From assembly GCA_963576735.1 (NCBI GenBank), contig OY755176.1:13253423-13317422 (forward strand): DNA of 64,000 nucleotides, read 5' to 3'. Positions 53,004-62,556 of the stretch are shown here, one piece after another (position 1 is the stretch's first letter; each line of letters starts with the position of its first letter). This DNA comes from Bedellia somnulentella. Taxonomy: Eukaryota; Arthropoda; Insecta; Lepidoptera; Bedelliidae. The notes beneath the pieces are model-generated. The model had not been told where the DNA came from. It did no database searches and saw nothing but the letters and a program-made list of their open reading frames with translations. Position numbers and translations under genes: made by a program.

Positions 53004-54071
53004 CTACATAGTTCTTCGCCTCCGTGCATTAAAGTTAGGCAATGGTAGTTTCAGCTGCACATATTTCTTCCCTCCAACAGTAGTAATTGAAGCTGCTGCA
53101 GCTTTAGACTTGGCTATGACCGCAGTTGGAGTCATTTTTAAATGTGTTGATAGAGTTTCTACAGGTATTTTAAATTTACACAAAATTAAAGTCAAAACTA
53201 AAGCATAACATAATGCTTTGTCTCTATACATAGTAGGCCTCAATCGTTTATTGTTCATCGACTGTGTAAAGTTATTTAAAACTATATCATTCAATGATGG
53301 GGATTCCTCACATATAGTAAAACTTTTTCTACCTATATCTTTACTATTAGAAAAGTATAAATGAAATAATGAACTGGCATATAAAGCTAGAACTGTCTGC
53401 TTCTGGCCAAGGCCGTCCATTGATACAAGATTTTTGATAACAGCATGCCATTTGGATTCAATATCTTTGTTTTCTATTTCCGAGTATACTTTGTCAAAAA
53501 TCTCTGAACTCAAGATTCTGTCAATATCATATACTTCCTCTGGACACGAAGCTTGCCTATTGATAGGCGGCACATAGAACTCTTCTGAATCATTCTTAAT
53601 ATACTCTTTTAGATCCACTTTCTCTTCATCCATGTTGGTAATAACATTTTGAAGTTGTTCTGTTACCGTTTCGATTTTAACTTTTAATTTTTCTCGCTGT
53701 TCCACTCTTTGTTTGCTTTTCTTCGAACCGAACTTCCTGTTTAACTCTAAAATTGATGTATCAATAATCTTTTCATCTGTATCGCTCGGAAACCACGGCT
53801 TTACTTCTACAACACTGATATTAATAATTCGAGTTTTCCCAGTTTTTTTATTCCGTAGAATTAGAAATGTATTATCACTGTTATTCTCTTCAGCACCAGC
53901 GTACAGAATATTATCTAAGTCAGCCAAAACTGTTTTTTTACCAGTATTATCTTCTAAAACTGCACAATCTGTACTCTTCAAGTTATCTGAAGGATAGCCA
54001 TTCTGGAAAGTCACTACTACTGGGTTGCTGGAATCCTTTTTTATCACGTTGTCAATACATAATTTCGACAT
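53004..54071 (-). CDS. POLR1E: RNA polymerase I subunit A49 (355 aa, intronless)
   Basis: A49 with its partner A34.5 forms a TFIIF/TFIIE-like module of Pol I that aids initiation and elongation on rDNA in the nucleolus. The N-terminal dimerisation half has VVVTFQNGYPSDN, NILYAGAEENN and RNKKTGKTRIINISVVEVKP. The linker is basic and ends around LNRKFGSKKSKQRVEQRE. The C-terminal tandem winged-helix half has VPPINRQASCPEEVYDIDRI, ESKWHAVIKNLV, PVETLSTHLKMTPTAVIAKS and ends KKYVQLKLPLPNFNARRRRT. The length is somewhat short of human (about 420 aa), but both halves are present. The start is the first ATG of the frame. A possible small gene diverges from it 380 bp upstream. Confidence 0.9.
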   Translation of the reverse strand: MSKLCIDNVIKKDSSNPVVVTFQNGYPSDNLKSTDCAVLEDNTGKKTVLADLDNILYAGAEENNSDNTFLILRNKKTGKTRIINISVVEVKPWFPSDTDEKIIDTSILELNRKFGSKKSKQRVEQREKLKVKIETVTEQLQNVITNMDEEKVDLKEYIKNDSEEFYVPPINRQASCPEEVYDIDRILSSEIFDKVYSEIENKDIESKWHAVIKNLVSMDGLGQKQTVLALYASSLFHLYFSNSKDIGRKSFTICEESPSLNDIVLNNFTQSMNNKRLRPTMYRDKALCYALVLTLILCKFKIPVETLSTHLKMTPTAVIAKSKAAAASITTVGGKKYVQLKLPLPNFNARRRRTM

Positions 54072-54450
54072 ATCCGTCTATGCACATTTATTCAAGTTAA
54101 TTCAATTTAATCAAATTGAGTTTGTTGAGTAGGTTTAGGTTATATTGTTGTTCGAGTTTTTTGAGGTTACTTTTTTCTTCTTATGTCCAATAGACAGGCT
54201 AAAGTTTATTAACCATGCAGCCTAGTCATTCGTTTTCGTTTCGTTGTCCTTCTTTCATCATTAAAGTTTTTCAGTGAACGAACTTGGTATTTTATTTACT
54301 ATATGTTTTTTATTTATATCAACATCGGCATATATTTGTCTTCAGTGTTATTATGTAGTAATTTCTTTTGTAAAATAAGTCTTGTCCATTTCATTAATTA
54401 TCTCAAATTCATGTTCAAAAGCCAAATCGTTCGAAAATGTACGTGTATGT
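54072..54450. promoter_or_regulatory. Upstream region of POLR1E, possibly bidirectional
   Basis: It separates the POLR1E start codon from the ATG of the small plus-strand ORF at 54451. No defined element is recognisable. Confidence 0.35.
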
Positions 54451-54636
54451 ATGAGTGAAGGAAGATATTCCTCTTCTTCAACCACTCTTTGCATTCTTCG
54501 GAATCCGAACTCATTGGAAATTTGGAACGTTCGTATCAAAGCACTAGAAGAATCATTCGATAGACATCACACTGTATTATTGGACGATGGACCTTCTAAG
54601 GCAACTGTGTACCGCTCTGGTGGATTTAATAAGTAA
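54451..54636 (+). CDS. Hypothetical 61-aa protein divergent from POLR1E
   Basis: I do not recognise it. The frame from 54451 begins MSEGRYSSSSTTLCILRNPN and continues SLEIWNVRIKALEESFDRHH and TVLLDDGPSKATVYRSGGFN. The composition is protein-like, without A/T-run artefacts, and an in-frame ATG further up (54382) would add 23 residues. Its head-to-head position with POLR1E gives mild support. It may be an exon of a longer gene or chance. Confidence 0.3.
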   Translation: MSEGRYSSSSTTLCILRNPNSLEIWNVRIKALEESFDRHHTVLLDDGPSKATVYRSGGFNK

Positions 54637-55029
54637 AACAAAAGGTGCGAAAGAGCATGCAAATAAAAGAGATAGTTATAATTCTAATGATTGTGTTCAA
54701 ATGTTTTCTCTGTATCTTTTTCTTTTCATCACAATATGGCTTCTTTGCGTCTGTTATTAGATAGTTTCAAAAATTATTGAAATACATTATATAATCTTAA
54801 TATAAATGCATTCTTACATGTGGTACGGGATGCCTTATTTTAGGTATTTTATAATAATAATAAATCGTTTATTTTCAGATAAAAACATCCATAGGGTTAG
54901 TAAGAGGAACAAATAAAACTTACAACTATATTTGTTAGTATTTGACTTACAGCTAAGTTTATACCTACTACTTAATACTATATTTACAAAGTTTATTTAC
55001 AAGAAGATTGGTCCCGTGCTTCAGGAACC

Positions 55030-55869
55030 GGCCGTCGATCCTGTCAGCTATGACATTGAGGATGGTGTTGGGTGACGCGCGGAGGCGGTGGAGCGTGGAG
55101 GCGCAGCGCTTGCGCATGGAAGCCATCCACCCTCATCTCGGCAAACATGCCTAACGCGCTGCACCACCGCGGCCTTCCCAACAGCATCCTTAACGCATCA
55201 TTGTACTGAACGCGGAGAGCATTTAGCGACTTCTGAGTATAGTTGGTCCAGAGACTACAGGTGTACAGCGATGTACAGTAAGATTGAAAGAGTTGCACTT
55301 TAACTGGCACTGTACACCGTCTGAACCTTCTTGCAATCATGTTAGCTCTAGTCGCCAATGCTCTCCGTTCCCTATCTATGTCAGCGTCGTTCTTCAGATC
55401 ATCCGTGACCATGTGCCCAACCACCTAGGACACCTCCATCTAGGTATGCTGGTGGTACGTTTAAAGGAACTCGTTTTCCAGACTTAAAAATCATTATTTC
55501 ACTTTTCTTTAGATTGTATTTCAGACCATGATCGATTGCATAGTCGTCAGCATAACTAATATTATTATCACACACATTGTCAACATAACAACCGACATGT
55601 GTGCTGCTGAGCTCGTCAATTAGAGCATTTATATACAAGTAAAAAAGCTTTGTGGAAGCTACCCCCCCTGACGTACCCCGCATTCCAATAAGTGTGATAG
55701 ATAGATCTGAAAGAGTATCAGCCCATTTCACAAAGTTGGTCTGATTTTTATACCAATGTTTCAGCAAGTTGATCACCTCAACTGGTACCTTAATATCATA
55801 AAGTTTTTGCCACAGCTTATCATAACAAGTTAAATCAAATGCTTTTGATAAATCTAAAAAGCAGCTATA
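55030..55869 (-). pseudogene. CR1-type LINE RT, C-terminal half, frameshifted
   Basis: It resumes at the RT core (CSFLDLSKAFDLTCYDKLWQ-like) and continues VEVINLLKHWYKNQTNFVKW, GGVASTKLFYLYINALIDEL and ISYADDYAIDH (catalytic YADD). A shift near 55415-55435 moves to the frame with GHMVTDDLKNDADIDRERRA and RRFRRCTVPVKVQLFQSYCT. Confidence 0.8.
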
Positions 55870-57529
55870 CAGGGTGTAATTGTAATGACTGTTTTCCTTG
55901 AAAAGTATGATTAATTATCACGTATAGAGGCAGAATTCGTTGAAAAAAAACACACTTATTTTTTTTCAAATTTTGTTAAAATTTGCACTAAGAAAGTAGT
56001 ACTATTGACACCAACACGCTCAATGTATGCGTGAAACGCGATGACAAGGCGGGCAACTCAGCTGACAGCAGCGACCCGCCGTGACCTTTAACCGGCGGCC
56101 AAATCAAATCAAGGCCAGTAAAGTAATCAATCGAACTTAGCTTCTAATATCTTCTTATTTTTTACATGTTATTATTTGACATGATAAATTTGAATAACAC
56201 TACCCCATAGTTAATACTGCGTTGGAATGCGGCAGTATTTTCAGAGAAAAATTCATAATTCGTAAACATCGATCGCCGCGAAATTCAAAATCTGCATGTA
56301 TCAACAAGTCGGGCGGGCTTGTCGGCATTACATCAAAGGAACAGTATTAGTACTAAGTAGTTGTTTGTAGCTCATTGTGTTTGTGTCGCTTATGATAGGA
56401 TGTCACTTTGATTTTTCGCATTAATTTTCGGAGTGTGAGTTCAGTTTTAGTATCTTGTGTTGTGATTGTGTTGAGTAAATATGGCGTACACGAATCAGCA
56501 AAGTTCAGTGTTGGTGTTTTATAATGTTAATTCTCAAAATGTTCTGCGTTTTGCGCAAATAAAGGTGATAGCCCGGATCTGCCACTGCCAATCAAAACGG
56601 GGTGAGTTATTTTTATTCATATTCTTTAGTTAACTGTGATAGAGTACAGATACACCCGTTTAGAGCCCTTTAGCCCCGAGAGAGTTTAGTAAACACCAAG
56701 AACTCCTCCAATTTCGATGTCGGTTAATGAATGAATAGGTATCTCTTGCGCACTTTATTTTATGCCACGTAAATGCATCGTTTCGAGGGTCTCTATTTGT
56801 TTTTAACTTTATTATCTTACGCTCATGAAGTACATACATTACATACATACTCACGCCGTTACTTCCCATTGGGGAGGCAGAGACGTAAAGTAAAACAAAA
56901 AAAATAGCGGTAGCTGATTATTTAGGACGACAGTTTTGTTATAATCGTCGGTGTTAATTAATAGAGATAGATTTTTTACATACATATTCTCACGCCATTA
57001 GTTCCCATTGGGGTAGGCAGAGACTATCGATCGCCACTTCGTACGATCCTGGCAAACCTCTCTAGCTTTGTTTACATCCATCAATCTTTTTACTTGAAAA
57101 TGTTTGAATTACACTACCCCATATTTAATACTGGATTGAAATACGAGGCGACTAAGACCACAGCCACACTAGGCGCGTTGATAAGTTCAAAGAAAAATCA
57201 AACATAACATAGCCGCGAAATTCAAAAAATTTTTGCATTGCTGTCATAGTGCGGTTTATACGGTCACGAGCAAGTGTGCGCAAGACTAGATGTAGATGGT
57301 CACATGACGCGCCCGCTGTTCTCTGTGTGTGGGTGAGACATTATACGGGTAGGAGTGTGTGCGCTAGGCTAGTGTAGATAACCACAATTTTCCATCTGAT
57401 GGAGAAAGTAAGTTTTTCTGCTAAAGCGATTTTAATCTTTTTGTTTATTTCATATGGTGGATATTAAGCATTAAACTTTAATATACGAATTAATATTGAA
57501 GTAACAATCGCCGTCAAACTAACACGCTG
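55870..57529. mobile_element. 1.66 kb non-autonomous DNA element, TA target duplication
   Basis: The ends are cagggtgtaattgtaatgac and the complement of acacgctg (cagcgtgtta inward), with TA on both outer sides. Removing the element and one TA restores the LINE reading frame across ..CCAGTA|TATAGCTGC.., which supports these exact ends. No transposase is visible. Two related blocks (acactaccccatagttaatac and acactaccccatatttaatac) lie inside at about 56196 and 57111. TA duplication suggests the Tc1/mariner group, but the ends are not diagnostic. Confidence 0.7.
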
Positions 57530-58755
57530 TATACTGGCGTCCCTCTGTCAATATAATACCCGACCGTATGCTTTAGGCTTAGAATCGCACTCTCCGTAGA
57601 GAGCGCTTGGCGGAAACCGAACTGCGCGTTCGAGAGCTGTAGGTATTTATGAAGCTTCGCGTCCAACATAAAGTCGAGTACCCTGGCAACAGCAGTCGCC
57701 AGAGATATAGGTCTATAATTCACTCTGCTAAACACGTCACCGGTCCGATCCTTAACAATAGGTACAACTATAGTTTTAGTCATCTCATCTGGCAAATAGG
57801 AGTGACCAATGCACAAAGTAAATAGCATAGATAGTACTCTCGACAGGTGTGGGCCCGCGTGGAGCAAATGCTCGATACTCAAGCCATCATGGCCAGGTGA
57901 TTTTCCTTTGCTCATCTTATTCAAGGCTCGTAAAATGTCTGCACCGGAGAATCTAGTCTCAATATTTGATCCTACTAGGCGAGTATCGAGCTCGCTCCGC
58001 GACGGTCCGAGTGGTGACCGTACAAAGAAATGGTCCTTAAACAAGTTAGCTATTTCGGCCGGTTCACTTACTCCGTCCACGCTCACTGGCAGATGCGGTT
58101 TAGGACTTAATGCCTTTGCACATTTCCAAAATTTACAGAAGTCTTTATTTGCATGATGAGATGCAATTATGTCTAGCTTAATTTGTTCCTGGTTTCTTTG
58201 ACACCAGCTTAATTTATTTTTAAAGGCTTTTTTACTCAACCGCATCTCATCATACAAATCTCCATCGCAGGGCTTGCCAAACATAATCCTCATTTGGTAT
58301 TTAATTCTAGCCAACCTATGAGCCTCGCTTATATGCTTATTCCACCCTATTATACGTCTTTTTCTTACACTTGATGCTGGCTGCTGGCTCGTGGCCTGCG
58401 CTGCCGCCGATAGAGCTTTAATTAAGCCACTGTACAATTTATCTATTACTAATCTATGTTTAACATTATCACAATATTTATCACAGCAGTCACTCAATGA
58501 CCCTGGAAAGTATATATCCTTAAGAGTCGCATTGCATAGAGTGTGATATTGCTGCACTTGCTCAGGGGTGCGATCACCCCATTTTACCCCACTGCCTCTT
58601 TTGTTAACTTTAGGGTCATAATTGGCTTCCTGTTCGTCTCCGCCGGAATGCACATACTCCGTCTCTCTATATTCTATTTGGTTAAATTCTGCCACCCCTT
58701 CTTTTCTTATATCTAATAGAACGTTTTCAATTTCTCTCTTCTTCCCATGATCTTA
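57530..58755 (-). pseudogene. CR1-type LINE ORF2, linker and N-terminal RT half
   Basis: The open part (58695-57514 and a few codons further up to about 58750) has the pre-RT linker RKRRIIGWNKHISEAHRLAR and NKDFCKFWKCAKALSPKP. RT motifs follow: KMSKGKSPGHDGLSIEHLLH, FSRVNYRPISLATAVARVLD and NAQFGFRQALSTESAILSLK. The endonuclease that should precede it is absent from the window. The frame ends inside the DNA element. Confidence 0.85.
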
Positions 58756-58851
58756 ATCTACGTTCTGATCATAATCTTCTAGATAGGATAGATTAGATAA
58801 ATGGTTTCCGCAATTGGTCACTACAGGGCCATTTCACGTGGGCCACGGCCG

Positions 58852-61800
58852 TCATTCTATCCACCCGAGCTCCATCCAGAAGTCAACTAGTTGTGTAATA
58901 TGTTTTAAGTGATTTGTCATACTACCTGTGTTTTCCAAGTTGGTGTGGCGTTGGTCGTTCAAGGTGTTACACTCGAACATTACATGATTTACCGTCTCTT
59001 CTGTCTTCATGCAGGCTCTGCATAGTGGGCTGTCTGTGATTCCTAGTGTAAAGTAGTGTTTGTTTAGTGAGCAGTGTCCCGTTATGATACCTGTAACCAT
59101 TCGTAGTTTTCTCCTGTCTAGGTTCAAGAGTCTTCTAGTGAGCTGTGGATTCAGGTTCGGCATTGCTTCTTTGGATTGTCGGCATTCTGAAAGGGCGCGC
59201 CATATTACCTTGTGTTGTTCTTGTGTTCGTTCCCTTAGCCACGTACGATATTGGTTGTATGGGATTGGTATGATAGGTTCCGGTCCTTCTATTGTGTTGC
59301 TGGATCCTCTGCGGGCCAGTTCATCGGCCGCGTCATTTCCAAGCGAATTACTGTGTCCTTTTATCCATTGCAATGTGATGTTGTTTTTCTTGGATATACT
59401 TTCAAGTGACTCGTGACATTGTAGTATGATTCCATTATTGGTTTCGTTGTTTTTCAGAGCGTACAGCACTGCTTTGCTGTCTGACAGTATTCTGATGTTT
59501 GTATTTTCAACTTTTCTATTTATTATGGCTGTTGTTGCTAGGAGTAGACCTATACATTCAGCTTGATAGACACTATTGTGTTTTCCTAGCGTTGAATATG
59601 TCTTGATGTTGAGGTCGTATGAGAAGGCTCCTGCCCCTGTTCCCTCATTTGTTTTCGATCCGTCTGTGTATATTCTCAACTCTTTTATGTTGGGGTGGTC
59701 GTTTGGTTCTTCCTCAAGATTGACTTGATAGTGTTTGTTGAAGATGTATCTCTTTTGTATTCTGTCGCATGGCCCTGCCAAAAGGGGTTGATATTCCATT
59801 GCCTCTGCCATGATTGTTGTATGTTTTATTCTGGAGTCTTTACTTAATGTTTTGTTTCGATCTAATCTGATGGTGGCCATTGCTGCTTCTTGTTGTATGT
59901 AAAGATGTAAGGGAGGCAGGTTGAACATTACTTGTAGAGCAGCTGTTGGTGTTGTTTTCATGGCTCCTGATATTGCTATGCATGCCATTCTTTGTACCTT
60001 CTCTAGGTCTTTTTGGCATGTGCTCAGCACGGTTCTTGGCCACCAGACCAGGGCACCGTATGATATAATTGGTCTTATTACTGTTGTATATAGCCAATGT
60101 GTGATGCGTGGGTGTAAACCCCAGTTCTTTCCTAGTATCTTTTTACATTGCCATAGTGCTATTGTGGCTTTCTTTATTGTGTTTTCTAAGTGTTTGTTCC
60201 ATAGCAATTTGCTGTCTAGTGTGACTCCTAGGTATTTAACCGTCTTCGATAGAGTTAGCGTTGTGTTGAATAGTTTTGGTGGGTCTGAAATGTTTATTTT
60301 GGTCTTTTTCGTGAAGAGTATCATTTCTGTTTTGTTTGGATTCACGCTGAGCTGTTGTTCTTCACACCACTTTTCTACTATTTTAAGTGCGTGATTCATT
60401 TGGTTTGATATCGTGTTTTCGTTTTGCCCGTCTATAAGAATTACAATGTCATCTGCATAGCCGACGGCATAGTATCCCTTGTTGTTAAGTTGCCGTAGGA
60501 GATCGTCTACCACTAGGTTCCAGAGGAGTGGGGATAGTACACCACCTTGGGGGCATCCTCTCATTACTCGGGCTCTGGTTACTTCGTTTAATTCGACTTG
60601 TACGGCTCTTTGTCCCAGCATGTTCCCGATCCATTTTCTCATGGTAGTGTCAATATTGTATCTTTTAAGTGCTGTATTTATGCATTGAAAGGTGGTCTTG
60701 TCGAATGCTCCCTCTATATCTATAAGTACAGCTAGTGTCATAAGCTTTTGACTCATTGCTATTTCTATTTTTGACACCACTTCATGTAGAGCTGTTTCTG
60801 TAGATTTGCCTGCAGTATAGGCATGTTGTCTTTTGTGTAGCGGCTTGGCTTTAAGTGGTCCATCTCTAATATATCTGTCGCATAATCTCTCAAGTGTTTT
60901 GAGTATGAAAGATGTTAGGCTTATCGGTCTGAAGGACTTGGCTTGCTTGTAGTCTGTCTTCCCTGGTTTTGGTATGAAGGTGGCTTTCACTTCCCTCCAA
61001 GAGGGTGGAATGTATCGATGCGCGAGGCATGCCTGAAAGATATCTAATAGCCATTGTGTTATGCTAGTCTCCGCCCATTGTAGAAAGGCAGGGATTATAC
61101 CGTCTAAACCAGGGGATTTGAAGGGTTCAAAGGTGTTTATGGCCCAACGAATGTGGTCTTCAGTCACTATTTTGTTGGCTGTTTTCCAGTCTTCTGGTGT
61201 GGGTTTTGTATGATTTATTTCCCATGTGTTTTCGCTTTCGTTCTCGATGTGACAATCGGGGAAGTGTGATCTTAGGAGTTCTGCACACGTTTCTTGGTCT
61301 GTACCTGTGTATGTTCCATCAGGCTTCTTAAGTGTGCTCAGGATTTTCCTGTCGTCGGTTGACAGTATTTTCCTAACTCTGTTGGCTTCGTTGTTTCTTT
61401 TGATTGTTTCTGTGTATTCTTTCCATGCCTTTCTTTGGCATGCTCTGGTGTCTTTTTTGTACTGATCTCGCGCTGCCTTGAAGGTGTCCCATGCTTGCGG
61501 TTGTCTTATATGCTTGGCTCTGTTGAATAGTTTTCGTAATTCTTGTCTTTGTTTCTCTAGTTTCTTATTCCACCACTTGTCCTTTGGTTCGCCGACGCGT
61601 ACCTGTGTTAGGGGACAACTGGTTTCATATGAATTTATTATGGAATTAGTAAGAATACTTACGTTAATGTCTATTTGGTTGGTATCTTCTTTCATTACCT
61701 TTCGTTCGTGTTTTGCTAGTTCGGATTCGACGAGGTTTCTGAAAGTGGTCTTGTCGGTACGCCGTGGATTGCGCCGTGGCTCTGGTGGTTTGATGTTGTA

Positions 61801-62556
61801 GTCGATGTTAAAGCATATCCATCTGTGATCAGATAAAGATAATACCTCAGTACAAACTCTCCAATCTGTGGACATTGAAAAAGCTTGGTTAGTGGCAAAA
61901 GTGGCGTCTACTATGGTTTGTCCTCTGGATGTTACCCAAGTCGGTTCTGAGCCTACGTTGAGTATGTTCAGGTTAGTGGTGAGTAAGTAGAGTGATAATT
62001 CATCTCCTCTCTTGTTTGAGTCGGGGCAGCCCCACATTGGGTGATGTGCGTTGGTGTCTGCGCCTATTATTATTTCGTATTTGTGTGTGTCTACATACTT
62101 TACCAGGTCTATCATTTCCGTAGGAGGGCAGTCTGCGTCTGCGTCCCCAGGCATGTAGACTGAAGCTAGTATAATGTCTGCGGTGCCTTCTTCTTCGTCC
62201 TTGACCCCGAGTCTTAAGGTTGTTAAATCTCTGGAGCAGAATTGAGATAAAGGCATAGTGTAGTAGTGTTTAGGTACATATATGCATGTTCTTGGTTGGT
62301 CTGTGATATTTGTGTTAAGAATTAGCTTACCTCCAATATTACTGAGTCCACATATTCTGTTGTCTCGCACCCATGGTTCTTGTATTAGTGCGATGGTGTT
62401 GTTATTTTTCTCCAGTTCTCGTCTGAGTGTAGTTGTAGCTATTCTGCTATGCTGGAGATTTGCTTGTATTATTTTTATTTTATTTTTGTTGCTTTCTTTG
62501 TTGGGTTTGGCGTTGTTAGGTTGAGTGCTTGATTGCTTAGTCGGAGAGAGTGACAT
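58852..62556 (-). CDS. LINE ORF2 polyprotein: endonuclease, RT, RNase H (1234 aa, intact)
   Basis: The endonuclease spans about residues 25-255: IKIIQANLQHSRIATTTL, IALIQEPWV, IIIGADTNAHHPMWGCPDSN and LSLSDHRWICFNIDY. RT spans about 480-760: FKSPGLDGIIPAFLQWAE, KSFRPISLTSFILKTLERLC, AVLIDIEGAFDKTTF, GCPQGGVLSPLLWNLVVDDL and VGYADDIVILIDGQ. RNase H spans about 980-1105: ELRIYTDGSKTNEGTGAGAF, YQAECIGLLLA, IRILSDSKAVLYAL and HSNSLGNDAADELARRG. A C-terminal zinc-like CRACMKTEETVNHVMFEC ends the protein. There are no stops or shifts, so this may be a recently active copy. Confidence 0.95.
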   Translation of the reverse strand: MSLSPTKQSSTQPNNAKPNKESNKNKIKIIQANLQHSRIATTTLRRELEKNNNTIALIQEPWVRDNRICGLSNIGGKLILNTNITDQPRTCIYVPKHYYTMPLSQFCSRDLTTLRLGVKDEEEGTADIILASVYMPGDADADCPPTEMIDLVKYVDTHKYEIIIGADTNAHHPMWGCPDSNKRGDELSLYLLTTNLNILNVGSEPTWVTSRGQTIVDATFATNQAFSMSTDWRVCTEVLSLSDHRWICFNIDYNIKPPEPRRNPRRTDKTTFRNLVESELAKHERKVMKEDTNQIDINVSILTNSIINSYETSCPLTQVRVGEPKDKWWNKKLEKQRQELRKLFNRAKHIRQPQAWDTFKAARDQYKKDTRACQRKAWKEYTETIKRNNEANRVRKILSTDDRKILSTLKKPDGTYTGTDQETCAELLRSHFPDCHIENESENTWEINHTKPTPEDWKTANKIVTEDHIRWAINTFEPFKSPGLDGIIPAFLQWAETSITQWLLDIFQACLAHRYIPPSWREVKATFIPKPGKTDYKQAKSFRPISLTSFILKTLERLCDRYIRDGPLKAKPLHKRQHAYTAGKSTETALHEVVSKIEIAMSQKLMTLAVLIDIEGAFDKTTFQCINTALKRYNIDTTMRKWIGNMLGQRAVQVELNEVTRARVMRGCPQGGVLSPLLWNLVVDDLLRQLNNKGYYAVGYADDIVILIDGQNENTISNQMNHALKIVEKWCEEQQLSVNPNKTEMILFTKKTKINISDPPKLFNTTLTLSKTVKYLGVTLDSKLLWNKHLENTIKKATIALWQCKKILGKNWGLHPRITHWLYTTVIRPIISYGALVWWPRTVLSTCQKDLEKVQRMACIAISGAMKTTPTAALQVMFNLPPLHLYIQQEAAMATIRLDRNKTLSKDSRIKHTTIMAEAMEYQPLLAGPCDRIQKRYIFNKHYQVNLEEEPNDHPNIKELRIYTDGSKTNEGTGAGAFSYDLNIKTYSTLGKHNSVYQAECIGLLLATTAIINRKVENTNIRILSDSKAVLYALKNNETNNGIILQCHESLESISKKNNITLQWIKGHSNSLGNDAADELARRGSSNTIEGPEPIIPIPYNQYRTWLRERTQEQHKVIWRALSECRQSKEAMPNLNPQLTRRLLNLDRRKLRMVTGIITGHCSLNKHYFTLGITDSPLCRACMKTEETVNHVMFECNTLNDQRHTNLENTGSMTNHLKHITQLVDFWMELGWIE

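Larger units (their letters stand above)
54845..58755 (-). mobile_element. CR1/jockey-type LINE, split by a TA-flanked DNA element
   Basis: The RT reads from 58750 down to 57530, is interrupted by 55870-57529, and resumes at 55869 down to about 55030. The 3' end has an (ATT)n-like run at 54845-54860. Upstream the frame is open only to about 58755, where sequence belonging to the next LINE begins. Confidence 0.8.

Noticed and set aside
54351..54539. 62-codon minus ORF
   Set aside because: It is antisense to the more protein-like plus ORF at 54451-54636, with no splice or family support.
59921..60394. 157-codon plus ORF and several similar ones at 59060-63709
   Set aside because: They are antisense to the intact LINE ORF2 and ORF1, with Cys/Phe/Ser-rich shadow composition.
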